From Bacteroidota bacterium (GTDB lineage: Bacteria > Bacteroidota > Bacteroidia > Bacteroidales > SZUA-534), in contig QKGS01000005.1 of assembly GCA_003250355.1 (NCBI GenBank), positions 62,001 to 126,000 of the forward strand: 64,000 bases of DNA, in the 5' to 3' direction. Below are positions 9,620 to 19,683 of this stretch, piece by piece (position 1 is the stretch's first letter; each line of letters starts with the position of its first letter). Under the pieces are notes generated by a model that was not told the origin of the DNA, searched no databases, and worked only from the letters and a program-made list of their open reading frames with translations. The position numbers and the translations under genes were made by a program.

Positions 9620-12600
9620 CTATTTTTTTATAATTAGCTTTTGAGTTGTTAATACCGTTTCAGCATTATTCTTAATTACTATTATATAATATCCATCAGG
9701 GATGTTAGAAACATCAATACTATTATCACCTGTTTGTATTGGAGAAGAAACTATCTCTACACCCTGAATATTGTAGATAGAAACAAAACAATTGTTGTCA
9801 ATTCCATCAATAAAAAGGGTTGAGCTTGCCGGATTTGGATATAAATCAATATTCATTGCTTCTGAATCATTGGCAGCAACATAGTGATCACCTACTTTTA
9901 CAAGAACCATTTTGTCAAGGTTCCATTGCCAGTTTGAACCGGTAGCTGTTATTTTAATATCATTATTACCCGATGCCAAATTAACCGGCATTGATGCTAT
10001 AATAGGGATATAAGTTTCCCAACCCGGAGTTCCTCCAATTCCGTTATTTTCGATATGTGTTTTTCCATTGTCAACGCCGCCAACACTAAATGTAATATTT
10101 CCATCATCTGTAGGACATGATATAAAGTATGTTACCTGATATGCTCCGGCTTCGGCTATATTAACACTATAAGTAGCCCAGTCGCCATTATTTACATAGT
10201 TTACTCCTAATCCGGCAACAACATTCATATTATCATTGTTTCCATCGTCATAAGTACCTCCGGTTGTAATTAAGTCTTCGGCCTCAATAGTAATGTAATT
10301 GCTTGCATTAACAATTACCACTTTACATGTATCAACCAGTATACTGCTATCTTGCGATACTATTACAATATTGGCTTCACCCGAGGTTCCTGTTATTTTC
10401 ACCATACCATTTTGATTTACAGTAGCTATATTCACATCGGTTGAACTCCATGTAACTCTTTTATTGCTTGCATTAGCCGGATATGCAGTAGCAACTAACT
10501 GTACTGAGTCGTTGGTTGCAAGTCCAATAAGTTGTTTGTCAATATCAACACGTGTAGTTGGTATTGCAATTACTGTCAGATTACAAGTGTCGGTAAACCC
10601 TTGATCGTTTGTAGTTACAATAATATGGGCAAATCCTCCATCTATCGGAGTTATTACACCATTGCTGTCAACGGTTGCAACGTCAGTATTCGACGAGCTC
10701 CATTTTACACTTTTGTCGGTTGCGTAGGCAGGAGTAACTGTTTCAGTTAAGTCGTAAGTTCCGTCGGTATCCATACTCAGTGTGGTTTTATCAAGTATAA
10801 CCCCGGTTACCAGTGTTGGTACAAATTCAGTAATAGTTAAGTAACATGTATCGGTAAGTATTCCGTTTGTTTCATCGTGAGCCTGAACAACTATTTCTGC
10901 TGTTCCATAATCTTTAGCATATACTTCACCATATTTATTAACTACAACCTTGCTTTCATCGGTCGATTTCCACGATATTATTCTATCGGCGGCAGTTACA
11001 GGCTCAACAAATGCCGAAAGATAAACCGTATCATATTGTTCAAATGTTAATGTTTTGGGTTCAACTTTAACTGCCGTAACGGCATCAGTTCCCAACCCAA
11101 ATCGTGTCAGATTTTTTGTGAAGTTGAAAACTTGTAATGCACAACTGCTTATATGGTTGCAAAGTACGCCGTTGTCATCAGTAAATACAACCTGAATCTC
11201 ATTATTTGAGCGTAATAGGTTTTGAGGAATTTCAATTTCAAGTAATCCAAAAAAATCATCTCTGTCGGTTTGATCGTCACCTCTGTAATTAATTGTACCG
11301 GCTAAAGTGCTGTCGTTAAATATTATCTGCGGATTTCTTGATAGTACTTTGTCTCTACCAATACCTATTCTAAGTACTGCCTCGCCATAATTTGCTGTTT
11401 CTACATTATTAATGTTGAATACTATTGGGGTATTTGCCGTAATTTGTTGCTTTATTTTTGAAGCGTAATACTTTGTTTCATAGCAAGTATCTACTATAGC
11501 TATGTCAGTATTGAATACATATTTAATAATAGCTGTTGCTTCAGGTTTTAGAGTAATTGAAGGGTTTGTTGCAGTAGAGAAAGCATTTGTATCAAGGGCT
11601 ACCGTATTTGTTGAGGTATTCAAATATAAAACATTTGCAGTTGCCGATGTTATGGTACTTGCACCCAATCCGGCTAACGAAATATTTATATCTGTATCGG
11701 CAGTGTTCAGGCTGTTAAGAATTATATATGCAGTATCGCCATCTACATAAGCATCAACATTAATATTTATATCATCCGATTTTGTATCTATTCGTACACC
11801 ATTTACATCGGCCCATAATTGGTAGAATTTAATATATTCTGACCATACCCATTCGCCTGTCCATGTACCTATGCCATTGCCGGCGGTTCTCCACGCTTTA
11901 TATCCGGCTTCGTCTGCCGGTCTCATCAAACTCCATGGATATACCAATCCGCTTTTTACCTGTCCAAAGCCCCATTCTGCTTTTATTGGAGTAAAAGGGA
12001 GTGCTTTTTCAATTCGGTTGGGTCGCTCTAAAAATTGCAACAGCATATTGTTGAATGCCTTTATACAAAGCCAGTCTCTGTATGAACTCCAGTTTTGACT
12101 GTACCAGTCGTGCAGCTGTGAGCCATATTCTGAAATAAGAAAGCCTTTTTCCTTGCCTACATTTGCCGAATAGCTTTCTATCATATCAAGTGTTGCTTCT
12201 ATGTTTGCCCCTTTGCGGTATCTTTCCTGACCTCCGCTTATACCCGGAAAGTCATACAGGTGAAGTGAGTAAAAGTCTGTAACATCTCCACATAAATCAA
12301 TGTATGCTTTCCAGCGATTTTCCCAATATTGAAAATTTGATTTTTCTAATTCAGGGAAAGCCTGAACGAATCCTCCAACTTTTATATTTTGATTAAGCTC
12401 TTTTACTTTTGCTGCAACATCATAGTGATATTGAAATATCTCTTCCAGTGTTTCAGAACCATTGTCAACAAGTGGGAATAGCGGCTCATTCATTATTTCA
12501 ATATAACCCGGATGCGGTAGTCCGTTTTTACCTCCTGTCCCATGAAAATTCTCGTAAAACGAAACCATTCTCTCGCCCAATTCAGTTCCACTGCTTACAA

Positions 12601-13006
12601 GGTCGTAAGCAGTGTGCTGAAAAGCATATATCAGATTTTGATTATTTTCAAACCTGTGGGCTAGTGTATTATTAGCATAGGTTGTCGATTTCCACCATGC
12701 ACCATGACCTTCTAATGCCTCTGCCGTATAACTTGTGCCCCAATAATTCAAATTTCCTGTTTCACGACTTAAATATGAATTAAGTTCATGAATAAGGTAT
12801 TCCATTTTAGCTGAATCATTCTTCCAGTCGGTTTCGTAATTAGCCGAGTGAATAGTTATAAACTTCTCACGGTTAAAAACCGACTCGCCTCCCACTGTGT
12901 GCCTTATGTCAAAGTTTACTTCAACATTCACTTGCGAAAAAGCTTGCCCACATATTGCTGCTGCAAATAGTATGGCAAATGTTTTCTTTAATAATCTCAT
13001 GTTCAC
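9620..13006 (-). CDS. Secreted GH86-like agarase/porphyranase with Big_2, CBM6 and T9SS domains
   Basis: Large secreted polysaccharide hydrolase. Order: signal peptide (1-25), TIM-barrel catalytic domain (about 26-400), two beta-sandwich regions (about 405-640), three bacterial Ig-like Big_2 domains (about 643-727, 730-815, 818-903), a CBM6-like domain starting at YITIEAEDL (about 907-1040), and a T9SS type A sorting domain from LYPNPAS to KLIIKK. Candidate catalytic acids are Glu174 in IEIMNEP and Glu293 in LISEYG, with YSLHLYDFP between them. This pattern and the domain set are most like GH86 beta-agarases and beta-porphyranases; other clan GH-A families remain possible. No SusC/SusD or sulfatase genes are near, so it is not in a recognisable polysaccharide utilisation locus. 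T9SS should deliver it to the surface or medium. Confidence 0.72.
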   Translation of the reverse strand: MNMRLLKKTFAILFAAAICGQAFSQVNVEVNFDIRHTVGGESVFNREKFITIHSANYETDWKNDSAKMEYLIHELNSYLSRETGNLNYWGTSYTAEALEGHGAWWKSTTYANNTLAHRFENNQNLIYAFQHTAYDLVSSGTELGERMVSFYENFHGTGGKNGLPHPGYIEIMNEPLFPLVDNGSETLEEIFQYHYDVAAKVKELNQNIKVGGFVQAFPELEKSNFQYWENRWKAYIDLCGDVTDFYSLHLYDFPGISGGQERYRKGANIEATLDMIESYSANVGKEKGFLISEYGSQLHDWYSQNWSSYRDWLCIKAFNNMLLQFLERPNRIEKALPFTPIKAEWGFGQVKSGLVYPWSLMRPADEAGYKAWRTAGNGIGTWTGEWVWSEYIKFYQLWADVNGVRIDTKSDDININVDAYVDGDTAYIILNSLNTADTDINISLAGLGASTITSATANVLYLNTSTNTVALDTNAFSTATNPSITLKPEATAIIKYVFNTDIAIVDTCYETKYYASKIKQQITANTPIVFNINNVETANYGEAVLRIGIGRDKVLSRNPQIIFNDSTLAGTINYRGDDQTDRDDFFGLLEIEIPQNLLRSNNEIQVVFTDDNGVLCNHISSCALQVFNFTKNLTRFGLGTDAVTAVKVEPKTLTFEQYDTVYLSAFVEPVTAADRIISWKSTDESKVVVNKYGEVYAKDYGTAEIVVQAHDETNGILTDTCYLTITEFVPTLVTGVILDKTTLSMDTDGTYDLTETVTPAYATDKSVKWSSSNTDVATVDSNGVITPIDGGFAHIIVTTNDQGFTDTCNLTVIAIPTTRVDIDKQLIGLATNDSVQLVATAYPANASNKRVTWSSTDVNIATVNQNGMVKITGTSGEANIVIVSQDSSILVDTCKVVIVNASNYITIEAEDLITTGGTYDDGNNDNMNVVAGLGVNYVNNGDWATYSVNIAEAGAYQVTYFISCPTDDGNITFSVGGVDNGKTHIENNGIGGTPGWETYIPIIASMPVNLASGNNDIKITATGSNWQWNLDKMVLVKVGDHYVAANDSEAMNIDLYPNPASSTLFIDGIDNNCFVSIYNIQGVEIVSSPIQTGDNSIDVSNIPDGYYIIVIKNNAETVLTTQKLIIKK

Positions 13007-13433
13007 TAAATTTTAGTTAATAGTTAGATAGTATTTAAATACCGAATAGCATCATAAAAAATAATGATGAAAAACAAATATATAAAACCAAAGCTATTTT
13101 GTCAACAACTTAAAATTTGCCATTCGCCTTACTCTACATTTTATATAAAACTTGCTTTTCCATATCAAAAAATTATTTCTTCAACATACCCTGATATAAA
13201 TCAGTATATCATTATTTTTAAATTCATATTTTTTTTCAAAATTGCCCCTGCGTTGATGGGGTGATTTTGCGAAATTTACATTTAAGCTAAAATACAGTGC
13301 GCAAACTTTTCTTTTAAATATTTGTTCCCTTTTTGTTTGTAAAATGGCTTGGTATTTAAAAATATTATATATAAAATTGCTATGCCTTTCAAAACAAGCT
13401 AACACGTATTTATAACATTTAATTTTTTTAACG
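13007..13433. other. Intergenic region between the glycoside hydrolase and mrp
   Basis: 427 bp of very AT-rich DNA between divergent genes. It holds a good promoter-like pair for the leftward gene (13075-13105). I find no convincing promoter box for mrp, no RNA gene and no supportable small ORF; the short open frames here have biased, AT-driven composition. Confidence 0.6.
13075..13105 (-). promoter_or_regulatory. Candidate promoter of the glycoside hydrolase gene
   Basis: Minus strand reads TTG (13105-13103), 20 nt, then TATATTTG (13082-13075), matching the Bacteroidota TTTG-N19-21-TAnnTTTG layout, about 70 nt upstream of the start codon. Confidence 0.5.
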
Positions 13434-14477
13434 ATGTCATTCACAAAAAATGAGGTTGAAGATGTGTTGCGTAATGTAATTCATCCGACACTGAATATTA
13501 GTATAATAGAACTTGAAATGGTTAAAAACCTTCATGTTAATGGTGGTGAAATATCATTTGAGCTAGGCGTAAATAAAAAAACAGCAACCAATATTCCTGT
13601 TTTAAAAAAGATGTGCATACACGCCATTGAAGAAAAATTTGGCGAAAAAGCCAATGTTAGAGGCAATATTAAAGTTGTACAGGAGGCAGAACCCGAAAAT
13701 GCATTAAGTAAAGTTAAACATATTATTGCTGTATCATCAGGTAAAGGGGGCGTAGGTAAATCGACCGTTTCGGTTAACCTTGCAGTTGCTTTGGCCAATA
13801 CAGGTGCGAAAGTTGGCATAATCGATGCCGATATTTTCGGCCCATCTATACCAAAAATGTTTGGTATGGAAAGTGCAAAACCCGATGTTTTTAAACATGA
13901 AGGGAAAGAAATTATAATTCCGGTCGAAAAATATGGTGTGAAAATTTTATCGCTGGGCTTTTTTGTTAATCCCGACGATGCTATGATATGGCGCGGACCT
14001 ATGGCAAGTAATGCCCTTACACAAATAACCATGAACAGCGATTGGGGCGAACTCGACTATCTGATACTCGATTTGCCACCCGGCACCAGCGATATACATT
14101 TAACGGCAGTGAGCATAATGAAAATAACAGGTGCAATAGTGGTAAGTACTCCGCAAGATATTGCATTAGCCGATGCAATAAAAGGGATAAATATGTTCCG
14201 TAGCGAGAAAATAAACGTGCCTGTTTTAGGGTTGATTGAGAATATGGCCTGGTTTACTCCGGCCGAATTGCCCAACAATAAATACTATATTTTTGGTAAA
14301 GGGGGTGCAAAGAATTTGGCAGGGAAAATGAATATTCCTTTCCTTGGTGAAGTACCTATAGTTCAAAGTATTCGAGAAGGTGGCGATAGCGGAAAACCTG
14401 TTGCAACAAACCCTGAAAGCATTACAGGTATGGCTTTTCAGGCAATAGCGCAAAAAGTAGTAGACGCTGTTTCTTAG
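13434..14477 (+). CDS. mrp: Mrp/NBP35-family iron-sulfur carrier ATPase
   Basis: Cytoplasmic P-loop ATPase thought to carry or insert Fe-S clusters. An N-terminal MIP18/DUF59 domain covers about 1-85; the ATPase domain starts with the deviant Walker A SSGKGGVGKST (101-111) and contains DADIFGPSIP and LILDLPPGTSD. The CPxC motif that bridges a cluster in many Mrp proteins is replaced here by WFTPAELPNNKYYIFG, with no cysteine pair. It is followed 48 bp later by atpB on the same strand and may be read into the atp operon. Length (347) is normal for the fused DUF59-Mrp form. Confidence 0.92.
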   Translation: MSFTKNEVEDVLRNVIHPTLNISIIELEMVKNLHVNGGEISFELGVNKKTATNIPVLKKMCIHAIEEKFGEKANVRGNIKVVQEAEPENALSKVKHIIAVSSGKGGVGKSTVSVNLAVALANTGAKVGIIDADIFGPSIPKMFGMESAKPDVFKHEGKEIIIPVEKYGVKILSLGFFVNPDDAMIWRGPMASNALTQITMNSDWGELDYLILDLPPGTSDIHLTAVSIMKITGAIVVSTPQDIALADAIKGINMFRSEKINVPVLGLIENMAWFTPAELPNNKYYIFGKGGAKNLAGKMNIPFLGEVPIVQSIREGGDSGKPVATNPESITGMAFQAIAQKVVDAVS

Positions 14478-14525
14478 CTATAATATTTTACGTATATTAG
14501 TTTGTTGAAAAAAATTATATCCATA

Positions 14526-15671
14526 ATGGGAATAACAAGGAAAGCACTGTTTGTATGTTTTATTCTATTTGCAGCATTAAATGTAACTTTTGCTGCCAAT
14601 GAAAAACATAATAATGAGCATAGTATCCATGCTCAGGCAAACCAAAATAATTCTGATACAATTGTCGAAGAGCATAACAGTAATTCGCACACCGAAAGCA
14701 ATGAGTTTAACCCAACCGACGTAATAATGCATCACATAGCCGATGCACACAACTGGCACTTGTTTGACAAAACCGATAAGGAAGCCGGCGAAAAACATGG
14801 AGTAAGTATACCGCTTCCGGTAATTATATTTCATAATGGGAATCTCGATATATTTATGTCCTCGAAGTTTCACCATGGACATAGTACTGTTGTAAAAGAA
14901 AACCGAGAATATGCTCTTTATCATGGTAAAATATACCTTGCGCAAAATGGGGAGTTGCAATTCGATGAACACCATCACCCAACAAACATTAAACCTTTAG
15001 ACTTTTCAATAACCAAAAATGTAGCATCAATGCTTATTTCAGTTATTATAATTCTAGGTATGTTTTTACCTATGGGCATTAAATATAAAAATGGACAAAT
15101 GGTACCTAAAGGCATTCAGGGTTTTTTGGAGCCTATAATACTATTTGTTGTAGATGATATTGCTAAACCAAATATAGGCGAACATAATTATAAAAGGTTT
15201 TTGCCATATTTACTTACTGTATTTTTCTTTATTTGGGTAAACAATATGTTGGGGCTTATTCCAACAGGAGCAAACTTTACAGGTAATATTGCTGTTACCA
15301 TGACTCTTGCACTATTTACACTTGTGTTAACCAATGTTAGCGGAAAAAAAACATACTGGGGGCATATTTTTACCCCTCCTGTTCCAAAATGGTTGTGGCC
15401 CATTATGGTTCCGGTTGAACTTATAGGTGTTCTGTCAAAGCCTTTTGCACTCATGATTCGTTTGTTTGCAAACATTACAGCCGGGCATATTATTGTACTT
15501 AGCTTAGTGTCGCTGATATTTATATTCAAAACAGTTTGGATATCGCCGGTTTCAGTTTTATTCGTATTATTTATGGATATACTCGAATTACTGGTAGCAA
15601 TATTACAGGCATATATTTTTACGCTTTTATCGGCTCTTTTTATCGGATTGGCGGTACAAGAGCATCATTAA
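14526..15671 (+). CDS. atpB: ATP synthase F0 subunit a
   Basis: Membrane stator subunit that forms the two proton half-channels against the c-ring. I prefer the ATG at 14526 to the in-frame TTG at 14502, since it gives a clean signal-like N-terminus MGITRKALFVCFILF ending near AA. As in other Bacteroidota, the protein has a long His-rich N-terminal extension (about 25-155) before the canonical helices. The essential arginine is in LMIRLFANITAGH. The C-terminal helices end GLAVQEHH. First gene of the atp cluster, 21 bp before atpE. Confidence 0.95.
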   Translation: MGITRKALFVCFILFAALNVTFAANEKHNNEHSIHAQANQNNSDTIVEEHNSNSHTESNEFNPTDVIMHHIADAHNWHLFDKTDKEAGEKHGVSIPLPVIIFHNGNLDIFMSSKFHHGHSTVVKENREYALYHGKIYLAQNGELQFDEHHHPTNIKPLDFSITKNVASMLISVIIILGMFLPMGIKYKNGQMVPKGIQGFLEPIILFVVDDIAKPNIGEHNYKRFLPYLLTVFFFIWVNNMLGLIPTGANFTGNIAVTMTLALFTLVLTNVSGKKTYWGHIFTPPVPKWLWPIMVPVELIGVLSKPFALMIRLFANITAGHIIVLSLVSLIFIFKTVWISPVSVLFVLFMDILELLVAILQAYIFTLLSALFIGLAVQEHH

Positions 15672-15674
15672 TAA

Positions 15675-15905
<231 letters not shown>

Positions 15906-15915
15906 AAAATCAATT

Positions 15916-15947
15916 CACCATGTAGCGGTTGGCTGCATGGTGTTTTT
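15916..15947 (+). terminator. Terminator-like hairpin between atpE and atpF
   Basis: An 11-bp stem (15916-15926 with 15932-15942, one G-U pair), a 5-nt loop GGTTG and a run of five T residues. By sequence it looks like an intrinsic terminator, but it lies inside the ATP synthase operon. It may act as an attenuator that lets more atpB-atpE than downstream message accumulate. Confidence 0.75.
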
Positions 15948-16004
15948 CTGAACTTTTGAACATTTTCCGGCTCAAGCCGAATTGAACATTAAAAATATAA
16001 TACT

Positions 16005-16499
16005 ATGGATTTAGTAACACCGGCAATAGGAATGATTTTTTGGACAGTATTTACATTTATATTATTACTGATCCTATTACGTGCATTTGCTTGGAAGCCA
16101 ATTTTAAATGCGGTAAACAGTAGAAATAAAAGTATTGAAGAGGCACTTAACTCTGCCGAAGAGGCTAAAGCTGAAATGAAAAAGCTTTATTCGCAGAATG
16201 AGGAAATACTTAAAGAAGCTCGAGCAGAACGTGACAAAATTCTTAAAGAAGCTCGCGATTTAAAGAATAAGGCAATTGAAGAAGCAAAAGAACAAGCTAA
16301 AACAGAAGCAGAATCTATTATTGCTGCGGCTAAAGCTGCCATTGATAATGAGAAACGCTCAGCTATTAATGAAATAAAGAATCAGGTGGCTAAACTTTCG
16401 GTCGATATTGCAGAAAAAGTTATAGCTCGCGAGCTTAAAGACAAGAAGAGTCAGGATGAATTAATTAACGACTTGCTTGACAAAACTAATATAAATTAG
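16005..16499 (+). CDS. atpF: ATP synthase F0 subunit b
   Basis: Peripheral stalk subunit. One N-terminal membrane helix (residues 5-28, IGMIFWTVFTFILLLILL) is followed by a long charged coiled coil with repeated KEAR and AKAE segments, then a C-terminal region ELKDKKSQDELINDLLDK that contacts delta. 164 residues is normal. It starts 99 bp after atpE, beyond the terminator-like hairpin. Confidence 0.95.
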   Translation: MDLVTPAIGMIFWTVFTFILLLILLRAFAWKPILNAVNSRNKSIEEALNSAEEAKAEMKKLYSQNEEILKEARAERDKILKEARDLKNKAIEEAKEQAKTEAESIIAAAKAAIDNEKRSAINEIKNQVAKLSVDIAEKVIARELKDKKSQDELINDLLDKTNIN

Positions 16500-16527
16500 A
16501 TAAGAGCAAAGGAATTATGTATTTATA

Positions 16528-16565
16528 TCACTACTCATATCTCATATCTCACTACTCATATCTCA
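16528..16565. repeat. Direct repeat in the atpF-atpH spacer
   Basis: TCACTACTCATATCTCA occurs twice exactly (16528-16544 and 16549-16565), separated by TATCT. With the flanking CATATCTC unit it makes most of the 79-bp spacer repetitive. Function unknown. Confidence 0.85.
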
Positions 16566-16578
16566 AAATCTATAATTA

Positions 16579-17121
16579 ATGAATCAAAGCAAAATAGCAG
16601 TTCGATACGCAAAAGCATTTTATCAATTGGCTACCGAAAAAGGAAAGATTGAGGAATATCGTTCCGATATTAATGCAGTTGATATGGTTTTTTGCGAAAA
16701 GGAGATGCAGTTAGTGGCAGGTAGTCCTACTTTAAAAATTTCCGAGAAAAAAAAGGTTCTTTCAAAAGTATTTGAAGGAAAAATATCGGACGATACCTTA
16801 AAGTTTCTTCATGTAATTACCGAAAATAAGCGTGAAATATATATTCCTTCTATTTGTAGAAACTTTATTGACCGTTATCGTAATGAAAAAGGGATAAAGG
16901 CGGCAATAGTTACAACAGCTGCCGATATTGATGATAATTTGAAAACAAAAGTGAGTAAAGTAATATCTGAAGTTTTTAAAACGCAGGTTGAACTTTCAAC
17001 TGTAACTGACGAAAAGCTAATGGGAGGTTTCATACTTCGTGTAGGCGATCAGCAAATTGATGCAAGTGTAGCAACTAAGCTGAATAATATAAAGCGTAAA
17101 TTTATAGAGCGTACAGTATAG
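16579..17121 (+). CDS. atpH: ATP synthase F1 subunit delta
   Basis: Connects the peripheral stalk to the top of F1. 180 residues with the usual N-terminal helical domain beginning IAVRYAKAFYQLATEKG and the C-terminal conserved segment DEKLMGGFILRVGDQQIDASVATKLNNIKR (motif described here by its ends only in function: the GGF and D-S positions are intact). It lies between atpF and atpA in the standard order. Confidence 0.95.
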   Translation: MNQSKIAVRYAKAFYQLATEKGKIEEYRSDINAVDMVFCEKEMQLVAGSPTLKISEKKKVLSKVFEGKISDDTLKFLHVITENKREIYIPSICRNFIDRYRNEKGIKAAIVTTAADIDDNLKTKVSKVISEVFKTQVELSTVTDEKLMGGFILRVGDQQIDASVATKLNNIKRKFIERTV

Positions 17122-17178
17122 TATTGGCGAAGAATAAAATTGTATTTAAGAAAATAAAAGAACAAAATAATTACAGAT

Positions 17179-18780
17179 ATGGCAGACATCAAACCCTCTG
17201 AAGTTTCAAGTATCCTGAAACAACAGCTTGAAGGATTTAAAGCAGAAAGCGAACTCGAAGAAGTGGGTACCGTTCTAACAGTAGGCGACGGTATTGCTCG
17301 TATATACGGATTATCGAATGTTCAGGCTAACGAGCTTATAGAGTTTGAAAATGGGGTAAAAGGTATTGCACTTAACCTTGAAGAAGACAATGTAGGAGCA
17401 GTAATACTTGGACAAACCGAGGGCATTCGCGAAGGCGACACAGTAAAGCGCACTAAACGCATTGCATCAATCAATGTAGGTGAAGGTTTGCTGGGTCGTA
17501 TTATAAACACCATAGGTGAACCTGTCGATGGTAAAGGGCCTATTGAAGGTAAAACTTACGAAATGCCCCTTGAACGTAAAGCCCCCGGGGTAATATATCG
17601 CCAGCCGGTAACCGAACCTCTGCAAACTGGTCTTAAGCCTGTCGATGCAATGACACCTATTGGACGCGGACAGCGTGAGTTAATTATTGGCGACCGTCAG
17701 ACAGGTAAAACAGCTATTGCTATTGATACTATAATAAATCAAAAAGAGTTTTACGATGCCGGCGAACCTGTTTATTGTATATATGTAGCTATTGGTCAGA
17801 AAGGGAGTACAGTTGCTAACGTGGCAAAAACACTTGAAAAACACGGCGTAATGGATTATACTGTAATAGTTTCGGCTACTGCAGCAGACCCGGCAGCAAT
17901 GCAATTTAATGCTCCATTTGCCGGAGCAGCTATTGGAGAGTACTTCCGCGATACAGGCCGTCATGCGTTGGTTATTTACGATGACCTTTCAAAACAAGCT
18001 GTTTCATATCGTGAAGTGTCGTTATTACTTCGTCGCCCTCCGGGTCGTGAAGCTTATCCGGGCGACGTATTCTACCTACATAGCCGCTTGCTGGAACGTG
18101 CAGCCAAAATAATTAACAACAATGAGGTGGCACGTGCCATGAACGATTTGCCTCCTGTATTAGCCGAGGCTAAAGATTCTAAGGGCGAACCGTTGGTAAA
18201 AGGTGGCGGTTCTTTAACAGCATTGCCAATAATTGAAACACAGGCCGGCGACGTTTCTGCATATATCCCAACCAACGTAATTTCAATTACCGATGGACAG
18301 ATATTCCTTGAATCAGACTTATTTAACTCCGGTGTTCGTCCGGCTATTAACGTAGGTATTTCAGTATCGCGTGTTGGCGGTAATGCACAAATAAAATCGA
18401 TGAAAAAAATTGCAGGTACGTTGAAAATTGATCAGGCTCAGTTCCGTGAACTTGAAGCTTTCGCTAAATTCGGCTCCGACCTCGACGCTGCTACTATGGC
18501 TATTCTCGATAAAGGACGCAAAAACGTTGAAATACTTAAACAAGGTCAATACGAACCTATGTCGGTAGAAAAGCAGGTAGCTATTATTTACTGTGGTGTA
18601 AAAGGGTTATTGTCGAAAGTGCCGGTTAATAAGGTGAAGGAATTTGAAGCCGATTTCCTTGAGCGTTTGAGCATGAAACATAAAGATGTTCTTGCGGAAC
18701 TTAAAGCAGGTAAAATAAACGATAATGTAGAGAATACAATTCGTCAGGTGGCTGCTGACTTATCAGAGAGATATGAATAA
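17179..18780 (+). CDS. atpA: ATP synthase F1 subunit alpha
   Basis: Non-catalytic nucleotide-binding subunit of the F1 hexamer. The P-loop GDRQTGKT is at 171-178, DDLSKQA and the arginine-finger region in [10 protein letters not shown] are intact. 533 residues, slightly longer than the E. coli protein (513). Followed 14 bp later by atpG. Confidence 0.97.
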   Translation: MADIKPSEVSSILKQQLEGFKAESELEEVGTVLTVGDGIARIYGLSNVQANELIEFENGVKGIALNLEEDNVGAVILGQTEGIREGDTVKRTKRIASINVGEGLLGRIINTIGEPVDGKGPIEGKTYEMPLERKAPGVIYRQPVTEPLQTGLKPVDAMTPIGRGQRELIIGDRQTGKTAIAIDTIINQKEFYDAGEPVYCIYVAIGQKGSTVANVAKTLEKHGVMDYTVIVSATAADPAAMQFNAPFAGAAIGEYFRDTGRHALVIYDDLSKQAVSYREVSLLLRRPPGREAYPGDVFYLHSRLLERAAKIINNNEVARAMNDLPPVLAEAKDSKGEPLVKGGGSLTALPIIETQAGDVSAYIPTNVISITDGQIFLESDLFNSGVRPAINVGISVSRVGGNAQIKSMKKIAGTLKIDQAQFRELEAFAKFGSDLDAATMAILDKGRKNVEILKQGQYEPMSVEKQVAIIYCGVKGLLSKVPVNKVKEFEADFLERLSMKHKDVLAELKAGKINDNVENTIRQVAADLSERYE

Positions 18781-18794
18781 ATTGCAGTGAGAAT

Positions 18795-19673
18795 ATGGCT
18801 AATTTAAAAGAAATACGGAGCCGAATGACATCGGTAAAAACCACGCGACAGGTAACAAGTGCCATGAAAATGGTATCGGCTGCCAAATTGCGAAGAGCCC
18901 AGGAAGCTATCATACAAATTCGTCCGTATGCGACCAAATTGTATGAAATATTGGGAAACTTAAGCCAAAATGTCGATTCCGGTGAAGATAATCCGTATTC
19001 AGTTGATCGAGGCGAAAACAAAATACTATTGGTAGTTATTAATTCCAATCGTGGTTTGTGTGGCGGCTTTAATTCAAATGTTAACAAGGTAGTAAGCAAC
19101 CTGTTAGCCGGAAAGTTTTCATCACAATTTCAAAGCGGAAACCTTCATTTATTAGCTATTGGAAAAAATGCTTTCGATTTCTTGCGTCGACGCAATTATA
19201 AAGTAACACATAAAAATGAGCTTTATAATAATCTCGATTTTGATCATGTGTCGCCGGTAGCAGAGCAAATAATGACCGACTATGTATCAGGAAAGTACGA
19301 TAGGGTATTTTTGATATATAACCAGTTCAAAAATGCAGCTACTCAAACTCTTATGATGGAACAGTTTCTTCCAATACTTGAACAGGAAGAAAGCAAAAAA
19401 ACAAATAATAATATCGATTATATATTTGAACCTTCGAAAGAGAAAATTGTATCAGAATTGATTCCAAAATCATTGAAAATACAGTTTTACAGAGCTTTGC
19501 TCGATTCGCACGCAGCTGAGCATGGAGCCAGAATGACTGCAATGCATCAGGCAACCGACAATGCAACCGGGTTGCTTCGTGAATTAAATTTAGTTTATAA
19601 TAAAGCGCGTCAAGCTGCTATTACCAATGAAATACTGGAAATAGTAAGTGGAGCAGAAGCTTTAAAAGGTTAA
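18795..19673 (+). CDS. atpG: ATP synthase F1 subunit gamma
   Basis: Central rotor shaft. N-terminal coiled-coil helix has the conserved RMTSVKTTRQVTSAMKMVSA segment and the C-terminal helix has SEMTAM-like HGARMTAMHQATDNA. 292 residues is normal. The next gene is not atpD, as would be expected for the B-E-F-H-A-G-D-C order, but an NAD-dependent epimerase 10 bp away. Confidence 0.96.
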   Translation: MANLKEIRSRMTSVKTTRQVTSAMKMVSAAKLRRAQEAIIQIRPYATKLYEILGNLSQNVDSGEDNPYSVDRGENKILLVVINSNRGLCGGFNSNVNKVVSNLLAGKFSSQFQSGNLHLLAIGKNAFDFLRRRNYKVTHKNELYNNLDFDHVSPVAEQIMTDYVSGKYDRVFLIYNQFKNAATQTLMMEQFLPILEQEESKKTNNNIDYIFEPSKEKIVSELIPKSLKIQFYRALLDSHAAEHGARMTAMHQATDNATGLLRELNLVYNKARQAAITNEILEIVSGAEALKG

Positions 19674-19683
19674 CATAACAAAA

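Noticed and set aside
13181-13444. 87-residue leftward ORF upstream of mrp
   Set aside because: AT-driven composition, overlaps the mrp start, and no recognisable domain or promoter.
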